NCBI GenBank assembly: GCA_031286005.1
Contig: JAITVC010000097.1
Location: 1 to 17,565 of the forward strand
From: Bacteroidales bacterium
GTDB taxonomy: Bacteria; Bacteroidota; Bacteroidia; Bacteroidales; P3
Direction: 5' to 3'
Length of the DNA: 17,565 nucleotides
The notes under the pieces were generated by a model that did not search any database, was not told the origin of the DNA, and was given only the letters and a program-made list of their open reading frames with translations. Positions 1-7,320 of this stretch are shown here, one piece after another. A program made the translations under genes and the position numbers. Each line of letters opens with the position of its first letter. The first letter of the stretch is position 1.

Positions 1-26
1 AGGATCAATATAGGATACCTTCCACG

Positions 27-54
27 AAAAACGGTGCTTTTTAGCATCGTTTTT
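27..54. terminator. Bidirectional rho-independent terminator
   Basis: A hairpin has arms at 27-38 and 43-54, a TTTT loop and one G:U pair within the core ACGGTGCT/AGCATCGT. An A-run precedes it and an eight-T run follows (50-57), so it has U-tracts in both directions. It lies about 50 nt past the hemW stop codon and can end that minus-strand operon. The better T-run is on the plus strand, which suggests a convergent gene just left of the window. Confidence 0.8.
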
Positions 55-105
55 TTTGCGTTTAATCGTTTAGTTTGTAAAAGGTAATGAGGTTAAAATT
101 TTTCA

Positions 106-1233
106 CTATTCGCTAATCATTAATTTCACGGCAATGGCGTCGGCGAACAGGGCGCCTTGGGGGGTTGTGATGATGTGATTGTTTTCTAACCTCAGCCATT
201 CGTCGGGAATTTTGGGGATGGTTTTTTGAAAATGGGCTAATATTTTGGGATTAAAGCGGTCTTTGATGAATGCTTCGGAAATGCCCCATCGGGTGCGGAT
301 GGCGGTCATCACATATTCGTTGTATTGCATCACTTCGGTCAAGTGTTCCGTTTCTACGGACAGAGTGCCGCTGTTTACGGCGCTTATATAGGCCTCTACA
401 TTTGCGATAGTCCAGCTTCGTGTAACGCCTGAAAAACTGTGCGCAGATGCTCCGAAACCGTAGTATTTACTCAAATTCCAATAGTTGGAATTATGTTTGG
501 CATAATGTTTGTCTTTGCAATAATTCGAGGTTTCGTAGGCCTCAAAGCTATGCTTGGCAAGTTGTTCGCCCAACATGAGATACTGTTCGGCCATGGTGTC
601 CTCATTGGGCGCCGGTATTTTTCCTTTTTGAATTTGCTTGTCGAGTATGGTATTAGGCTCAACCGTCAAGGCATACGCCGAAAGATGCGATATGTCCAAG
701 GCCAAAAACTGCTCTATATTTTGCTGCCATTTTGCATTTGTCAATGTTGGAATGCCGTAAATCAAATCAATTGATAATCGTTCAAAGCCTGTATCTTGCG
801 CATTCTTTACGGCAGCAATGGCTTGTTGTGGCGAATGCTTGCGATTCAGATAGCGTAAATCATCTTCAAAGAACGATTGTACGCCAATGCTCAACCGACT
901 GACAGGTGTATACGCTCTAAGGTTTTCCAAATAGGTTTTCGTTAAACTCTCCGGATTGCCTTCAAATGTGATTTCCATGTTCTCTGCAAAAACAAACGAT
1001 TTCTGCAATGTTTCAAATAGATTGACCACATTGGGAATATCCAACAGCGAAGGCGTACCTCCACCAAAATAAATGGTCTCGACAAGTTCGGTGCATTCAT
1101 TTTTGCGTAGCGTGATTTCAGACGTCAAGGCCTTTGTGTACGCTTGCAACGCTTCATCATTTGCCACCGAATAAAATCCGCAGTAAGCGCATTTTTGGCG
1201 GCAAAACGGAATATGCACATAAATTCCCGCCAT
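106..1233 (-). CDS. hemW: Radical SAM heme chaperone HemW
   Basis: This is a cytoplasmic radical-SAM protein of the HemN/HemW family, 375 aa, which is normal for HemW. HemW binds heme and a [4Fe-4S] cluster and is thought to deliver heme to membrane hemoproteins. The cluster motif is CxxxCxxC at C11, C15 and C18, followed by G-F. That fits HemW rather than coproporphyrinogen dehydrogenase HemN, which has a further Cys there. The SAM-binding GGGTP lies at 57-61. The middle region has a YETSNY...HN..YW...YYG.GA.AHS stretch typical of HemW, and a HemN_C-like region follows. The ATG is separated from the upstream histidine kinase stop codon by one base, so translation is probably coupled. Older annotation often calls such proteins 'oxygen-independent coproporphyrinogen III oxidase'. 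Confidence 0.93.
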   Translation of the reverse strand: MAGIYVHIPFCRQKCAYCGFYSVANDEALQAYTKALTSEITLRKNECTELVETIYFGGGTPSLLDIPNVVNLFETLQKSFVFAENMEITFEGNPESLTKTYLENLRAYTPVSRLSIGVQSFFEDDLRYLNRKHSPQQAIAAVKNAQDTGFERLSIDLIYGIPTLTNAKWQQNIEQFLALDISHLSAYALTVEPNTILDKQIQKGKIPAPNEDTMAEQYLMLGEQLAKHSFEAYETSNYCKDKHYAKHNSNYWNLSKYYGFGASAHSFSGVTRSWTIANVEAYISAVNSGTLSVETEHLTEVMQYNEYVMTAIRTRWGISEAFIKDRFNPKILAHFQKTIPKIPDEWLRLENNHIITTPQGALFADAIAVKLMISE

Positions 1234-1234
1234 G

Positions 1235-2746
1235 TTATTTATTCAGAATGATTCGGAAGGTGGTTCCTTCATCGACAACCGAATGTTTGATAAAGATTTT
1301 TCCTTTGTGATAATCGTGAATAATCCGGTAGCCCAAGGCTAAGCCAAGTCCCCACCCTCTTGTTTTCGTTGTATAGCCTGCATCAAACACGATTGCCCAA
1401 TTATCTTTCGCAATGCCTTTCCCGTTGTCGGTTATATCCAAAATCACGGTTTTGGGATGTTCGGAAATCTCTATTTGAATCCGTCCTTCGTTTGTACCAA
1501 TTGCGTCTGTTGCATTTTTAGAGAGGTTTTCAATTACCCATTCCAACAACTTTGAATTGATTTGGGCGTTGATGACCGTGCCTACCGGACTATTGACCTC
1601 GAACTTGATTTTACTGGACAATCGGGGTTGCAAATACGCAATGGCCTTATAAACCGCTTCAACCACATTTTCGTTGCTCATCTCTGGTTTGGAGCCAATT
1701 TTAGAAAACCGGTCGGCAATGGTTTTCAGTTTTTCAATATCTTTCTCTATCTCCGTCACAGACCCTTCATCTACGTCTTTGGTTCTAAGATATTCAATCC
1801 ATCCCACCAACGAAGATATAGGAGTGCCCAGTTGATGTGCTGTTTCGCGCGACATGCCAACCCAGAGTTTGTCGTTTTCCGAACGGCGAACCATTCTAAT
1901 AACCCAAATCATTGATACTATGAATGCCGCTAAAGCCAAGGAAAAAAACCATGGAATATACATCAAGCGGGTTAATATCCGCGAATTTTCGTAGAAAATA
2001 TAGAAGGTGTCGAAGCCATCGGTTATGGTAACCGGCTCGTTTTGAGAACGCATGTACGCCAAGGTTTGTTTCAATGCCACCGAATCGGCATACCGGTTTG
2101 GCTCAAGATTGCCGGCCGTAATCACTTTCTTCTCATTTTCTGTAACCAATAAAACAGGCACGGATGCCGAATTATCTATAATCTCTGTTATGAACGAATT
2201 GGTCAACTCTTCCAGCATACTTTTCAACTGAAGAAACAAGGTTGATTGCTTGTAATAAACCCGCATCTTATAATCGAGATAATGCACTTCGATAGGCGGG
2301 TATCGCAAGAAATCCCTAATAATACTGTCGGGCATATAGGTCATATTCGAACAATCAAAATCGACATTCATACAATCAAATATTTTCCCGTCGCCATACG
2401 TAATCACGCACGGATAGGCGGTATTTTCCTCTATCGTTCTGCGAAAATATTCAAAATCGTCGTTGTCGATATACGCCAATCGCGGAAAAGCCTCCGACCA
2501 GACTTGAAGGCGTTGGCGATCCATCTTTTCTATTTGCACGAAAAAGTTTTGGGTATACGCAACCATCTCCATTTTTTTCTGTATTGACGAAGCCCATAGT
2601 GTTACATTTCTACGTTCATCTTCGGATATTTGCCGAATCAAAAATTGCAATCCCAATGAGGATAACAGTACTATCAGCAGGGCTGCAATAAACAACAACC
2701 GGTTGATGTGGCTTCGCGATTTGGAAGTGGGTTTAAAACAATTCAT
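1235..2746 (-). CDS. Membrane sensor histidine kinase (HisKA/HATPase_c)
   Basis: A 503-aa inner-membrane histidine kinase. TM1 is at about 16-38, an extracytoplasmic sensor region at about 39-260, TM2 at about 261-284, then the kinase core. The H-box is ETAHQLGTPISS with phospho-acceptor H304. The N-box is ENLSKNATDAIG (406-417), G1 is DNGKGI (440-445) and G2 is GWGLGLALG (464-472). The HQLGTP form, with Gln after the His, is the variant common in Bacteroidota kinases. There is no HAMP, PAS or receiver domain, and no response regulator with a receiver domain is visible in the window, so the partner is unknown. The sensor region holds three close cysteines (C113, C125, C132). The gene sits 10 nt after an outer-membrane protein gene and 1 nt before hemW. 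The signal sensed cannot be read from the sequence. Confidence 0.9.
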   Translation of the reverse strand: MNCFKPTSKSRSHINRLLFIAALLIVLLSSLGLQFLIRQISEDERRNVTLWASSIQKKMEMVAYTQNFFVQIEKMDRQRLQVWSEAFPRLAYIDNDDFEYFRRTIEENTAYPCVITYGDGKIFDCMNVDFDCSNMTYMPDSIIRDFLRYPPIEVHYLDYKMRVYYKQSTLFLQLKSMLEELTNSFITEIIDNSASVPVLLVTENEKKVITAGNLEPNRYADSVALKQTLAYMRSQNEPVTITDGFDTFYIFYENSRILTRLMYIPWFFSLALAAFIVSMIWVIRMVRRSENDKLWVGMSRETAHQLGTPISSLVGWIEYLRTKDVDEGSVTEIEKDIEKLKTIADRFSKIGSKPEMSNENVVEAVYKAIAYLQPRLSSKIKFEVNSPVGTVINAQINSKLLEWVIENLSKNATDAIGTNEGRIQIEISEHPKTVILDITDNGKGIAKDNWAIVFDAGYTTKTRGWGLGLALGYRIIHDYHKGKIFIKHSVVDEGTTFRIILNK

Positions 2747-2756
2747 ATTCGAGGAT

Positions 2757-3587
2757 TTAAAACATCAATAGATTAACTCGCATAAACAGGTTGAAACTGG
2801 GATGGAACTTCTTGTATCCTTCGAGGTTAATATCCTGCATATAACCTGTTACGCCAAAATCAATCGAGGCTTGCGGAAGCGGTGCGTATCGCCAGCCCAG
2901 CGAGGCCGAAATTCCTACACCGGTGGCGATTTCCGGTTCCCATGCTTGAAAAGGGTCGCCCGGCGTAAGAAAATTTTGTTCGCCGTTCAAAATAGAATAG
3001 GTTAGCTTGCCGATTTCGATTGAATTTTCGAGCACCTTGGTGTTCGTTAGGTTAAACGCCAATTCGTAAAACCAAGATACATGCTGCGCATTCATTTCGC
3101 TCAACTGCTGAAATCCGACGTCTAACATCGTTCGAGATTCTTTGCCCCAGATTTTGTGCTGTTTGTAATCCAATTGAAGTCCAATCGGCATGTCTAAATC
3201 AATGGTGAAAATGTCCGTTGCCACCAAATTAAGTTTATTCACGTGGATAAAAAACGACGTATGCGCCGACGTGTTCAACGAAGCCCTAAATGAAATCGCG
3301 GTGGCAAGTTTATAGCGCATTTTTTCGGGGGTAGTCCAACGGTTGAAGTCATAACCGCCAAGCTCTTGCTTGACTTCATTATACCGATACTTATTCTCAA
3401 AAATATATAAAATTTTATTGATATTTGCATTGCTTCCGCTGTAATAATTGGCTACATATTTTCCCGGCATAAAGCCTCCCACACCAAAACTTACGGCACC
3501 GATTTTAAAGTCGTCGGACGGCTCGTCCTGTGCCTGCAATGCAAACGCCGTTATCAACAAACCGATTATGCTTACAATTTTTCTCAT
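2757..3587 (-). CDS. Hypothetical outer-membrane beta-barrel protein
   Basis: A 276-aa protein of no family I recognise. It begins with a clear signal peptide (MRKIVSIIGLLITAFALQAQ, cleavage near residue 20). The mature part is rich in alternating, aromatic-containing beta stretches and Gly turns, such as IGAVSFGVGG, ISASLGWRYA and IDFGVTGYMQ. It ends in the hydrophobic strand FNLFMRVNLLMF with terminal Phe, the usual beta-barrel assembly signal of outer-membrane proteins. An 8-12-strand barrel is plausible. There is no lipobox and no TonB plug. It lies 4 nt after the LuxR-type regulator gene and 10 nt before the histidine kinase gene, so it is probably made together with both. A link to the kinase is suggested only by position. 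Confidence 0.7.
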   Translation of the reverse strand: MRKIVSIIGLLITAFALQAQDEPSDDFKIGAVSFGVGGFMPGKYVANYYSGSNANINKILYIFENKYRYNEVKQELGGYDFNRWTTPEKMRYKLATAISFRASLNTSAHTSFFIHVNKLNLVATDIFTIDLDMPIGLQLDYKQHKIWGKESRTMLDVGFQQLSEMNAQHVSWFYELAFNLTNTKVLENSIEIGKLTYSILNGEQNFLTPGDPFQAWEPEIATGVGISASLGWRYAPLPQASIDFGVTGYMQDINLEGYKKFHPSFNLFMRVNLLMF

Positions 3588-3591
3588 ATTA

Positions 3592-4347
3592 TTAGATAAT
3601 ACCCATTAGGTGGGCTTTACGGATGGCGCCGCTTGAACTGAGGACACCGAGTTTGGTGTAGATTTTTTGTTTTTTGCGTTTGAGTGAGCTTTCGGATATT
3701 TTCATTTGGTCGCAGATGTATTCGGCCGACAGCTCTTTGGCCATCCACTCTAAAATCATCAATTCCTCTTGGGTTAAGGCATCTGTATCCGACAGAACGA
3801 ATGAACCGTTCATGAACTCATACCGCTCGCCGGTTGCAGAGTTGACTATCATAGAGCGGTTATCTTCCGTTTTTTCCGGAAATGCCGAACAGAAACACAA
3901 AGCCAGCCACATATTTCCGTTTTTATCCAATTTGTAGGGCACGATTTTATGATGGAAAATGAGTTCTTCTTTGTTGATGTCCTCTACCACAATATCGTTT
4001 GTAAGCACAAAATTGCGGCGATAGGATTCCGGGTAACGGAAAAAGATATTGAAAAATTCTTTATCGCGGTGCACGCGCAATGCCAAGCGACTTTTATCCG
4101 TAATGCGGCGAAAGAAATCCAAACCTTCCTTTTGCGCCAATTCTTTCGGGTATCCGCACAAAATGCGGGATGTGGGGGAGTCCACAATCAACTTATAGCG
4201 ATAATAATCCAATATATAGAAACAACCGGCCTGAAATTGATTGAGCGTATACAATACATCTTCGAGAACTTCCGTATTGTACATTTTTTCTAATGCTCTC
4301 GGTACATTCCAAGGCTTTCGGATATAGTAGTCAAAATTATCCATCAA
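3592..4347 (-). CDS. LuxR-type HTH transcriptional regulator with PAS-like N-terminus
   Basis: A 251-aa cytoplasmic DNA-binding protein. The C-terminal ~65 residues (from about 187) form a GerE/LuxR helix-turn-helix: an LTQEELMILEWMAKELS helix, an ICDQMKISESSLKRKKQKIY recognition segment, then KLGV and AIRKAHLMGII. This last part corresponds to the usual '..S..TVK.H...I..KL.V..R..A...A...G' pattern, although the common 'TVKxH' is SSLKRK here. The N-terminal ~180 residues show no phospho-receiver Asp signature. They look like a PAS-fold sensor (mixed alpha/beta with a 'FNIFFRYPESY' core), but that is weak. It is the first gene of the leftward operon and divergent from the SusCD operon, so it is a candidate regulator of either unit. 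The start may be either of two adjacent ATG codons. Confidence 0.82.
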   Translation of the reverse strand: MMDNFDYYIRKPWNVPRALEKMYNTEVLEDVLYTLNQFQAGCFYILDYYRYKLIVDSPTSRILCGYPKELAQKEGLDFFRRITDKSRLALRVHRDKEFFNIFFRYPESYRRNFVLTNDIVVEDINKEELIFHHKIVPYKLDKNGNMWLALCFCSAFPEKTEDNRSMIVNSATGERYEFMNGSFVLSDTDALTQEELMILEWMAKELSAEYICDQMKISESSLKRKKQKIYTKLGVLSSSGAIRKAHLMGII

Positions 4348-4381
4348 CTTATTCCGGCTGTTTTTTATTCATAGCTCGGCA

Positions 4382-4389
4382 CAAAGATA
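4382..4389 (-). promoter_or_regulatory. Bacteroidota -7 box for the LuxR/OMP/HK/hemW operon
   Basis: Read on the minus strand this is TATCTTTG, an exact match to the Bacteroidota -7 consensus TAnnTTTG. It lies 35 nt before the regulator's ATG, which gives a leader of roughly 25-30 nt. I find no good TTTG -33 element 19-21 nt upstream, so the promoter may depend on an activator. The 11-bp array starts about 50 bp upstream of this box. Confidence 0.55.
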
Positions 4390-4437
4390 CAAAAAAATTA
4401 CGAATTATCGGCGTTATTTTATTTTGAGGTGCCTGAC

Positions 4438-4561
4438 CTTGTTCATACTTCCTTCGGTATTTGTTCAGTACTTGTTCGGTCATTGTTCAGATGCTGACTG
4501 AAGAACGACTGAAGGATGACCGAAGAGTAACTGAACAAGTACTGAACAATGTACGAACAAA
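4438..4561. repeat. Inverted array of eleven 11-bp units
   Basis: Five units lie in one orientation (4438-4448, 4449-4459, 4460-4470, 4471-4481, 4482-4492), followed by a 3-nt centre (4493-4495). Six units then lie in the opposite orientation (4496-4506, 4507-4517, 4518-4528, 4529-4539, 4540-4550, 4551-4561). In a common orientation the units fit nACYGAA(C/G)(A/G)An, with examples TACTGAACAAA, GACCGAACAAG and GACTGAAGAAC. The spacing is exactly 11 bp throughout. The arms contain a 17-bp perfect inverted repeat (4461-4477 against 4533-4549). The array can be a set of protein sites on one DNA face or can fold as a long hairpin. Its function is unknown. Confidence 0.85.
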
Positions 4562-4601
4562 GCATGTCAATTACACGATATTCAACATATACTCTTCGCT
4601 C

Positions 4602-4634
4602 AAAAACGCCGCAGCCCCGTATGGGGCGTTTTTT
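4602..4634. terminator. Terminator-like hairpin between divergent genes
   Basis: AAAAACGCC (4602-4610) pairs with GGCGTTTTT (4625-4633), and a six-T run spans 4629-4634. A competing inner hairpin CCCC-GTAT-GGGG (4615-4626) uses the same G's. The fold has U-tracts on both strands, stronger on the plus strand. Because both flanking genes point away from it, it terminates no annotated gene. It may insulate the two promoters, end a short unannotated transcript, or be part of a mobile palindromic repeat. Confidence 0.5.
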
Positions 4635-4636
4635 GA

Positions 4637-4722
4637 ACCGAAAGTTCGCTTTTCGAAAATTAATTTACTCATTTTCAACATTCGTTTTTCTAACAAGTTA
4701 TTAACAGGGCGAACTTTACGGT
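4637..4722. repeat. Inverted repeat with a one-base bulge
   Basis: Left arm ACCGAAAGTTCGC (4637-4649) matches the reverse complement of GCGAACTTTACGGT (4709-4722) except for one extra A. The 59-bp loop is AT-rich. It lies directly after the terminator-like hairpin and ends about 28 bp before the -33 element of the plus-strand promoter. It could be an operator pair or the ends of a small palindromic element. Confidence 0.5.
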
Positions 4723-4749
4723 CAAAAGGCATTTTTTGAGGTGTTTTTT

Positions 4750-4781
4750 TTTGCACAGTTTGGTTTCTATTCGTAATTTTG
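4750..4781 (+). promoter_or_regulatory. Bacteroidota-type promoter for the SusCD-containing operon
   Basis: The -33 element TTTG (4750-4753) and the -7 element TAATTTTG (4774-4781, matching TAnnTTTG) are separated by 20 nt, the expected spacing for the Bacteroidota primary sigma factor. Transcription would begin near 4788 and give an AT-rich leader of about 50 nt before the ATG at 4837. This is the best promoter seen in the window. Confidence 0.7.
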
Positions 4782-4836
4782 CTTTCAACTTAATGTTAAA
4801 TAATAAAACTAAATTTTAAACTAAATCAAATTTATT

Positions 4837-7218
4837 ATGAAAAAAATCTTAATTCTAATGTTCGTGCTCGCAGGTGCTTGGGGCATGAATGCGCAACAAA
4901 CTACCACAGCACAAGACACCATTATCCGACGGACTATTCTTTGGGATGAAAACTATAATGATGGCACGACTATTCCTGACAACTGGATGATTTCCGGAAC
5001 GACGACTAACAAATGGTCTATTGCGAGTGGTATGGCGCTGGTTAATTCCGCCAACGGTGCTACCAGTTGGCTTACTTCCAAAAAAGGCTTTAATATTGAA
5101 GAAGGTAAGACGTACAAAATTACGTTTGATTTACAACTCGGATATAGTGCTGCCGGAGGAGACGTGTTGCATGTAGAACTACACAGTGCCGTTGATAGTT
5201 TTGACAGGGCAGAAACCGTGCTTGTTAAAACATTAGACCAGCCCATAACCCCCAGCAGCCCACAAACCATTGAATATGTAGCTACGGGAACCGGGGTTAA
5301 ATACATTTCACTTCATATTGCCTCTCCTACCAATTCAGAAAATAGAGTTATTTTTGACAACCTCTCTTTTTCTTTAGAAGAGGTAACCACTTATCCAATT
5401 GCTCACAAAGAAGGCTTTGAGACTTACACCAGCCAATACGATGCTTTGGACGCTTGGACGAGAACGTATTCTACCGAAGAAGGCAATAGCTGGACGGTGG
5501 GTTATGCACAAAAATCGTTTCCGGCAGCAGGTAACACTTTACCAGCACCTAACGGCGAAAAATATGCCTTTATCGAAGGCAGCAAAAACGCATCGGATGC
5601 ATGGTTTATCAGTCCTGACTATGCTTTGGAAAGCGGCAAAACCTACACCTTTAAATTCAACGTGGTGATGGCTGGTTTTAAAGGCGCTGATCAAGTGTTG
5701 AACGTAAAATACGGCCAAGGCCAAACAGCCGGTGCCATGACTAAAGATTTGGCTTCTTACACCGAACATTCCTCTAACTGGGGAACCAAATTCATCGAAT
5801 TCACTCCTGAAAGTGACGGCAACTACAACTTCGGTTTTCAATGCGCAACACCTGCCGGTAATGGTGATTATCTTTTGCTTGACAATATCACCATTGTTGA
5901 CGGTGTAATTGATGTGATTGATGTAGCTGTTGTGGCTATCAACCCTACCCAAGGAACAACTAAAAACTTTACAAGAAAAGAACCTATTCAAATTACCATA
6001 CAGAACAATGGAAAATCGGCTGCCGGTAATTTCCCTGTATCTTATAGCATTGATGGCGGAGCAGCTAAAACCGTTGTATTCACAGGCACTATTGAGCCTA
6101 ATGCTACCGCAGTTTACGAATTTCAGGATTCAGCCGATTTATGGTTGAACGGCGAACGCACTATCATGGCAACAACGTTGAACATTAACGATGATGTGCC
6201 CAGCAACAACGCTATGAGTGTAAAGGTAACTTCTACAACTGAAGAATATGATGTGATGATTATGACTACCTCAACTCCAAACAGTGCTAATCCGGTAAGA
6301 TATAAAGAAAATGAAGCTATAACTGTTAATATCCGTAACAATAGTTCGGTGCCTATTACCAACTTCCCGGTTTCTTTCCAAGTAACTCAGACGAAAGATG
6401 AAAACCTCGAAACTGTTGAAGTTAAAAAAGAAGCCGTAACAGAAACTGTAGAGGCAACCATTCTTCCTAATGCTACATTGGAATATCGATTCACTGCAAC
6501 GGCCGACCTTAGTGCATTAGGTGAATATACCATTACTCGATATGCCGTATTGCCCAATGACCTTGGTAAAAGCAATGATACCGCTATCACGACCGGCTAC
6601 AGAAGCTACATTGTTGACTTGGCGTTAGAAATTGTTTCGCCAATCGACGGTACAAGTGCTAAATTTGAAGACGATACGATCCGTGTTAAAATTACGAACA
6701 TGGGAATGTACACCTATACCGGTAGTATTCCTGTTTCATATCAAGTTGACGATATTGCAGCCACCAAAAAGGACGGAAGTATTACAGCTGCCATGTATGG
6801 CGGTTCGCTTAAACCGGATTCATCTTACGTATATACCTTTACAGCCCCTGCTGACCTTTGGGGCGAAGGAGAGCACACCATCAAAGCATGGTCGAGATAT
6901 GCTGTTAATCCACAAGAGCAAAATCGTGCTAATGACACGGCCACTATTACTGTAACGACTGTTATTTCCGGTTCTTCTGTTCAAATGGAAAAAGCGGCAC
7001 ATTCAATTGTTGTATATCCTAATCCTACATCCGACAAATTGTTTATTGATTCCGAAAACGTGAAACGTGCTGAAATCTATACTGTTCAAGGTAAATTAAT
7101 GAAAACCGTTCGTACTAACACTACTGAAATTTCAGTGGAAAATTTGAAAACGGGTGCGTATATTTTAAAGTTAACTACCGACCAAGGCGTTGAATCTATC
7201 CGCTTTGTGAAACATTAA
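4837..7218 (+). CDS. T9SS-exported multidomain surface protein (choice-of-anchor J and CARDB-like domains)
   Basis: A 793-aa secreted protein with signal peptide MKKILILMFVLAGAWGMNAQ. Two jelly-roll domains of the cleaved-adhesin/choice-of-anchor-J type follow at about 33-180 and 189-355. Each begins with a (E/G)xFE or ENYNDG-like strand, contains a W(L/F)(T/I)S segment and ends in a (L/F)DN(L/I) strand. Three Ig-like CARDB-type repeats are at about 361-468, 469-591 and 592-706, each with a VxIxNNG/NMG-type strand and an 'N(A/D)' end. Residues 723-793 are a T9SS type A sorting domain (VYPNPTSDKLFI ... AEIYTVQGKLM ... LKTGAYILKL). T9SS cargo is exported across the outer membrane and its sorting domain removed. 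No catalytic motif is visible, so a binding or adhesive role is inferred. It is the first gene after the strong promoter, 102 nt before the next gene. Confidence 0.85.
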   Translation: MKKILILMFVLAGAWGMNAQQTTTAQDTIIRRTILWDENYNDGTTIPDNWMISGTTTNKWSIASGMALVNSANGATSWLTSKKGFNIEEGKTYKITFDLQLGYSAAGGDVLHVELHSAVDSFDRAETVLVKTLDQPITPSSPQTIEYVATGTGVKYISLHIASPTNSENRVIFDNLSFSLEEVTTYPIAHKEGFETYTSQYDALDAWTRTYSTEEGNSWTVGYAQKSFPAAGNTLPAPNGEKYAFIEGSKNASDAWFISPDYALESGKTYTFKFNVVMAGFKGADQVLNVKYGQGQTAGAMTKDLASYTEHSSNWGTKFIEFTPESDGNYNFGFQCATPAGNGDYLLLDNITIVDGVIDVIDVAVVAINPTQGTTKNFTRKEPIQITIQNNGKSAAGNFPVSYSIDGGAAKTVVFTGTIEPNATAVYEFQDSADLWLNGERTIMATTLNINDDVPSNNAMSVKVTSTTEEYDVMIMTTSTPNSANPVRYKENEAITVNIRNNSSVPITNFPVSFQVTQTKDENLETVEVKKEAVTETVEATILPNATLEYRFTATADLSALGEYTITRYAVLPNDLGKSNDTAITTGYRSYIVDLALEIVSPIDGTSAKFEDDTIRVKITNMGMYTYTGSIPVSYQVDDIAATKKDGSITAAMYGGSLKPDSSYVYTFTAPADLWGEGEHTIKAWSRYAVNPQEQNRANDTATITVTTVISGSSVQMEKAAHSIVVYPNPTSDKLFIDSENVKRAEIYTVQGKLMKTVRTNTTEISVENLKTGAYILKLTTDQGVESIRFVKH

Positions 7219-7237
7219 TTCATAAAATGTTTTTGAA

Positions 7238-7280
7238 GGGGGCGGACAATATATAATGGGTATTTGGTTTGTCTGCTCCC
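7238..7280 (+). other. Imperfect stem-loop between first two genes of the operon
   Basis: GGGGGCGGACAA (7238-7249) pairs with TTGTCTGCTCCC (7269-7280) over 12 bp including two G:U pairs. Flanking bases (AAATG before, CATTT after) can extend the stem with bulges. No T-run follows, so it is a poor intrinsic terminator. A role as a 3' stabiliser or partial attenuator separating the abundant surface protein from downstream genes is possible. Confidence 0.45.
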
Positions 7281-7320
7281 TCGAAGCATTTCTATATAAA
7301 AAAAACGTATTTTAGTCCTT

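Larger units (their letters stand above)
4348..4836. other. 489-bp divergent intergenic control region
   Basis: No credible gene lies here. Short open frames on both strands run through repeats and hairpins and lack a plausible protein. Going left to right it holds the leader and -7 box of the minus-strand operon, a copy of AATTACGAATT (4396-4406), an 11-bp-unit inverted array, a terminator-like hairpin, a second inverted repeat, and the promoter of the plus-strand operon. The size and density of structure are far above those of the other gaps in the window. Confidence 0.8.

Noticed and set aside
439..774. 111-codon plus-strand open frame
   Set aside because: It lies wholly antisense to hemW, whose motifs are intact, and its translation shows no domain, signal or leader of its own.
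4438..4561. CRISPR array or minisatellite
   Set aside because: Units are contiguous 11-mers without unique spacers, and orientation inverts at the centre, which neither CRISPR repeats nor simple tandem duplication produce.
4571..4756. 61-codon minus-strand open frame (and an overlapping 92-codon plus frame) in the divergent region
   Set aside because: Both run through the hairpin and inverted repeats, and the 92-codon plus frame also starts within the 11-bp array. Composition is driven by those repeats, and no initiation context or recognisable protein is present.
5539..5991. 150-codon minus-strand open frame inside the T9SS protein gene
   Set aside because: It is antisense to a clearly domain-structured coding region, with no family features and no promoter or leader.
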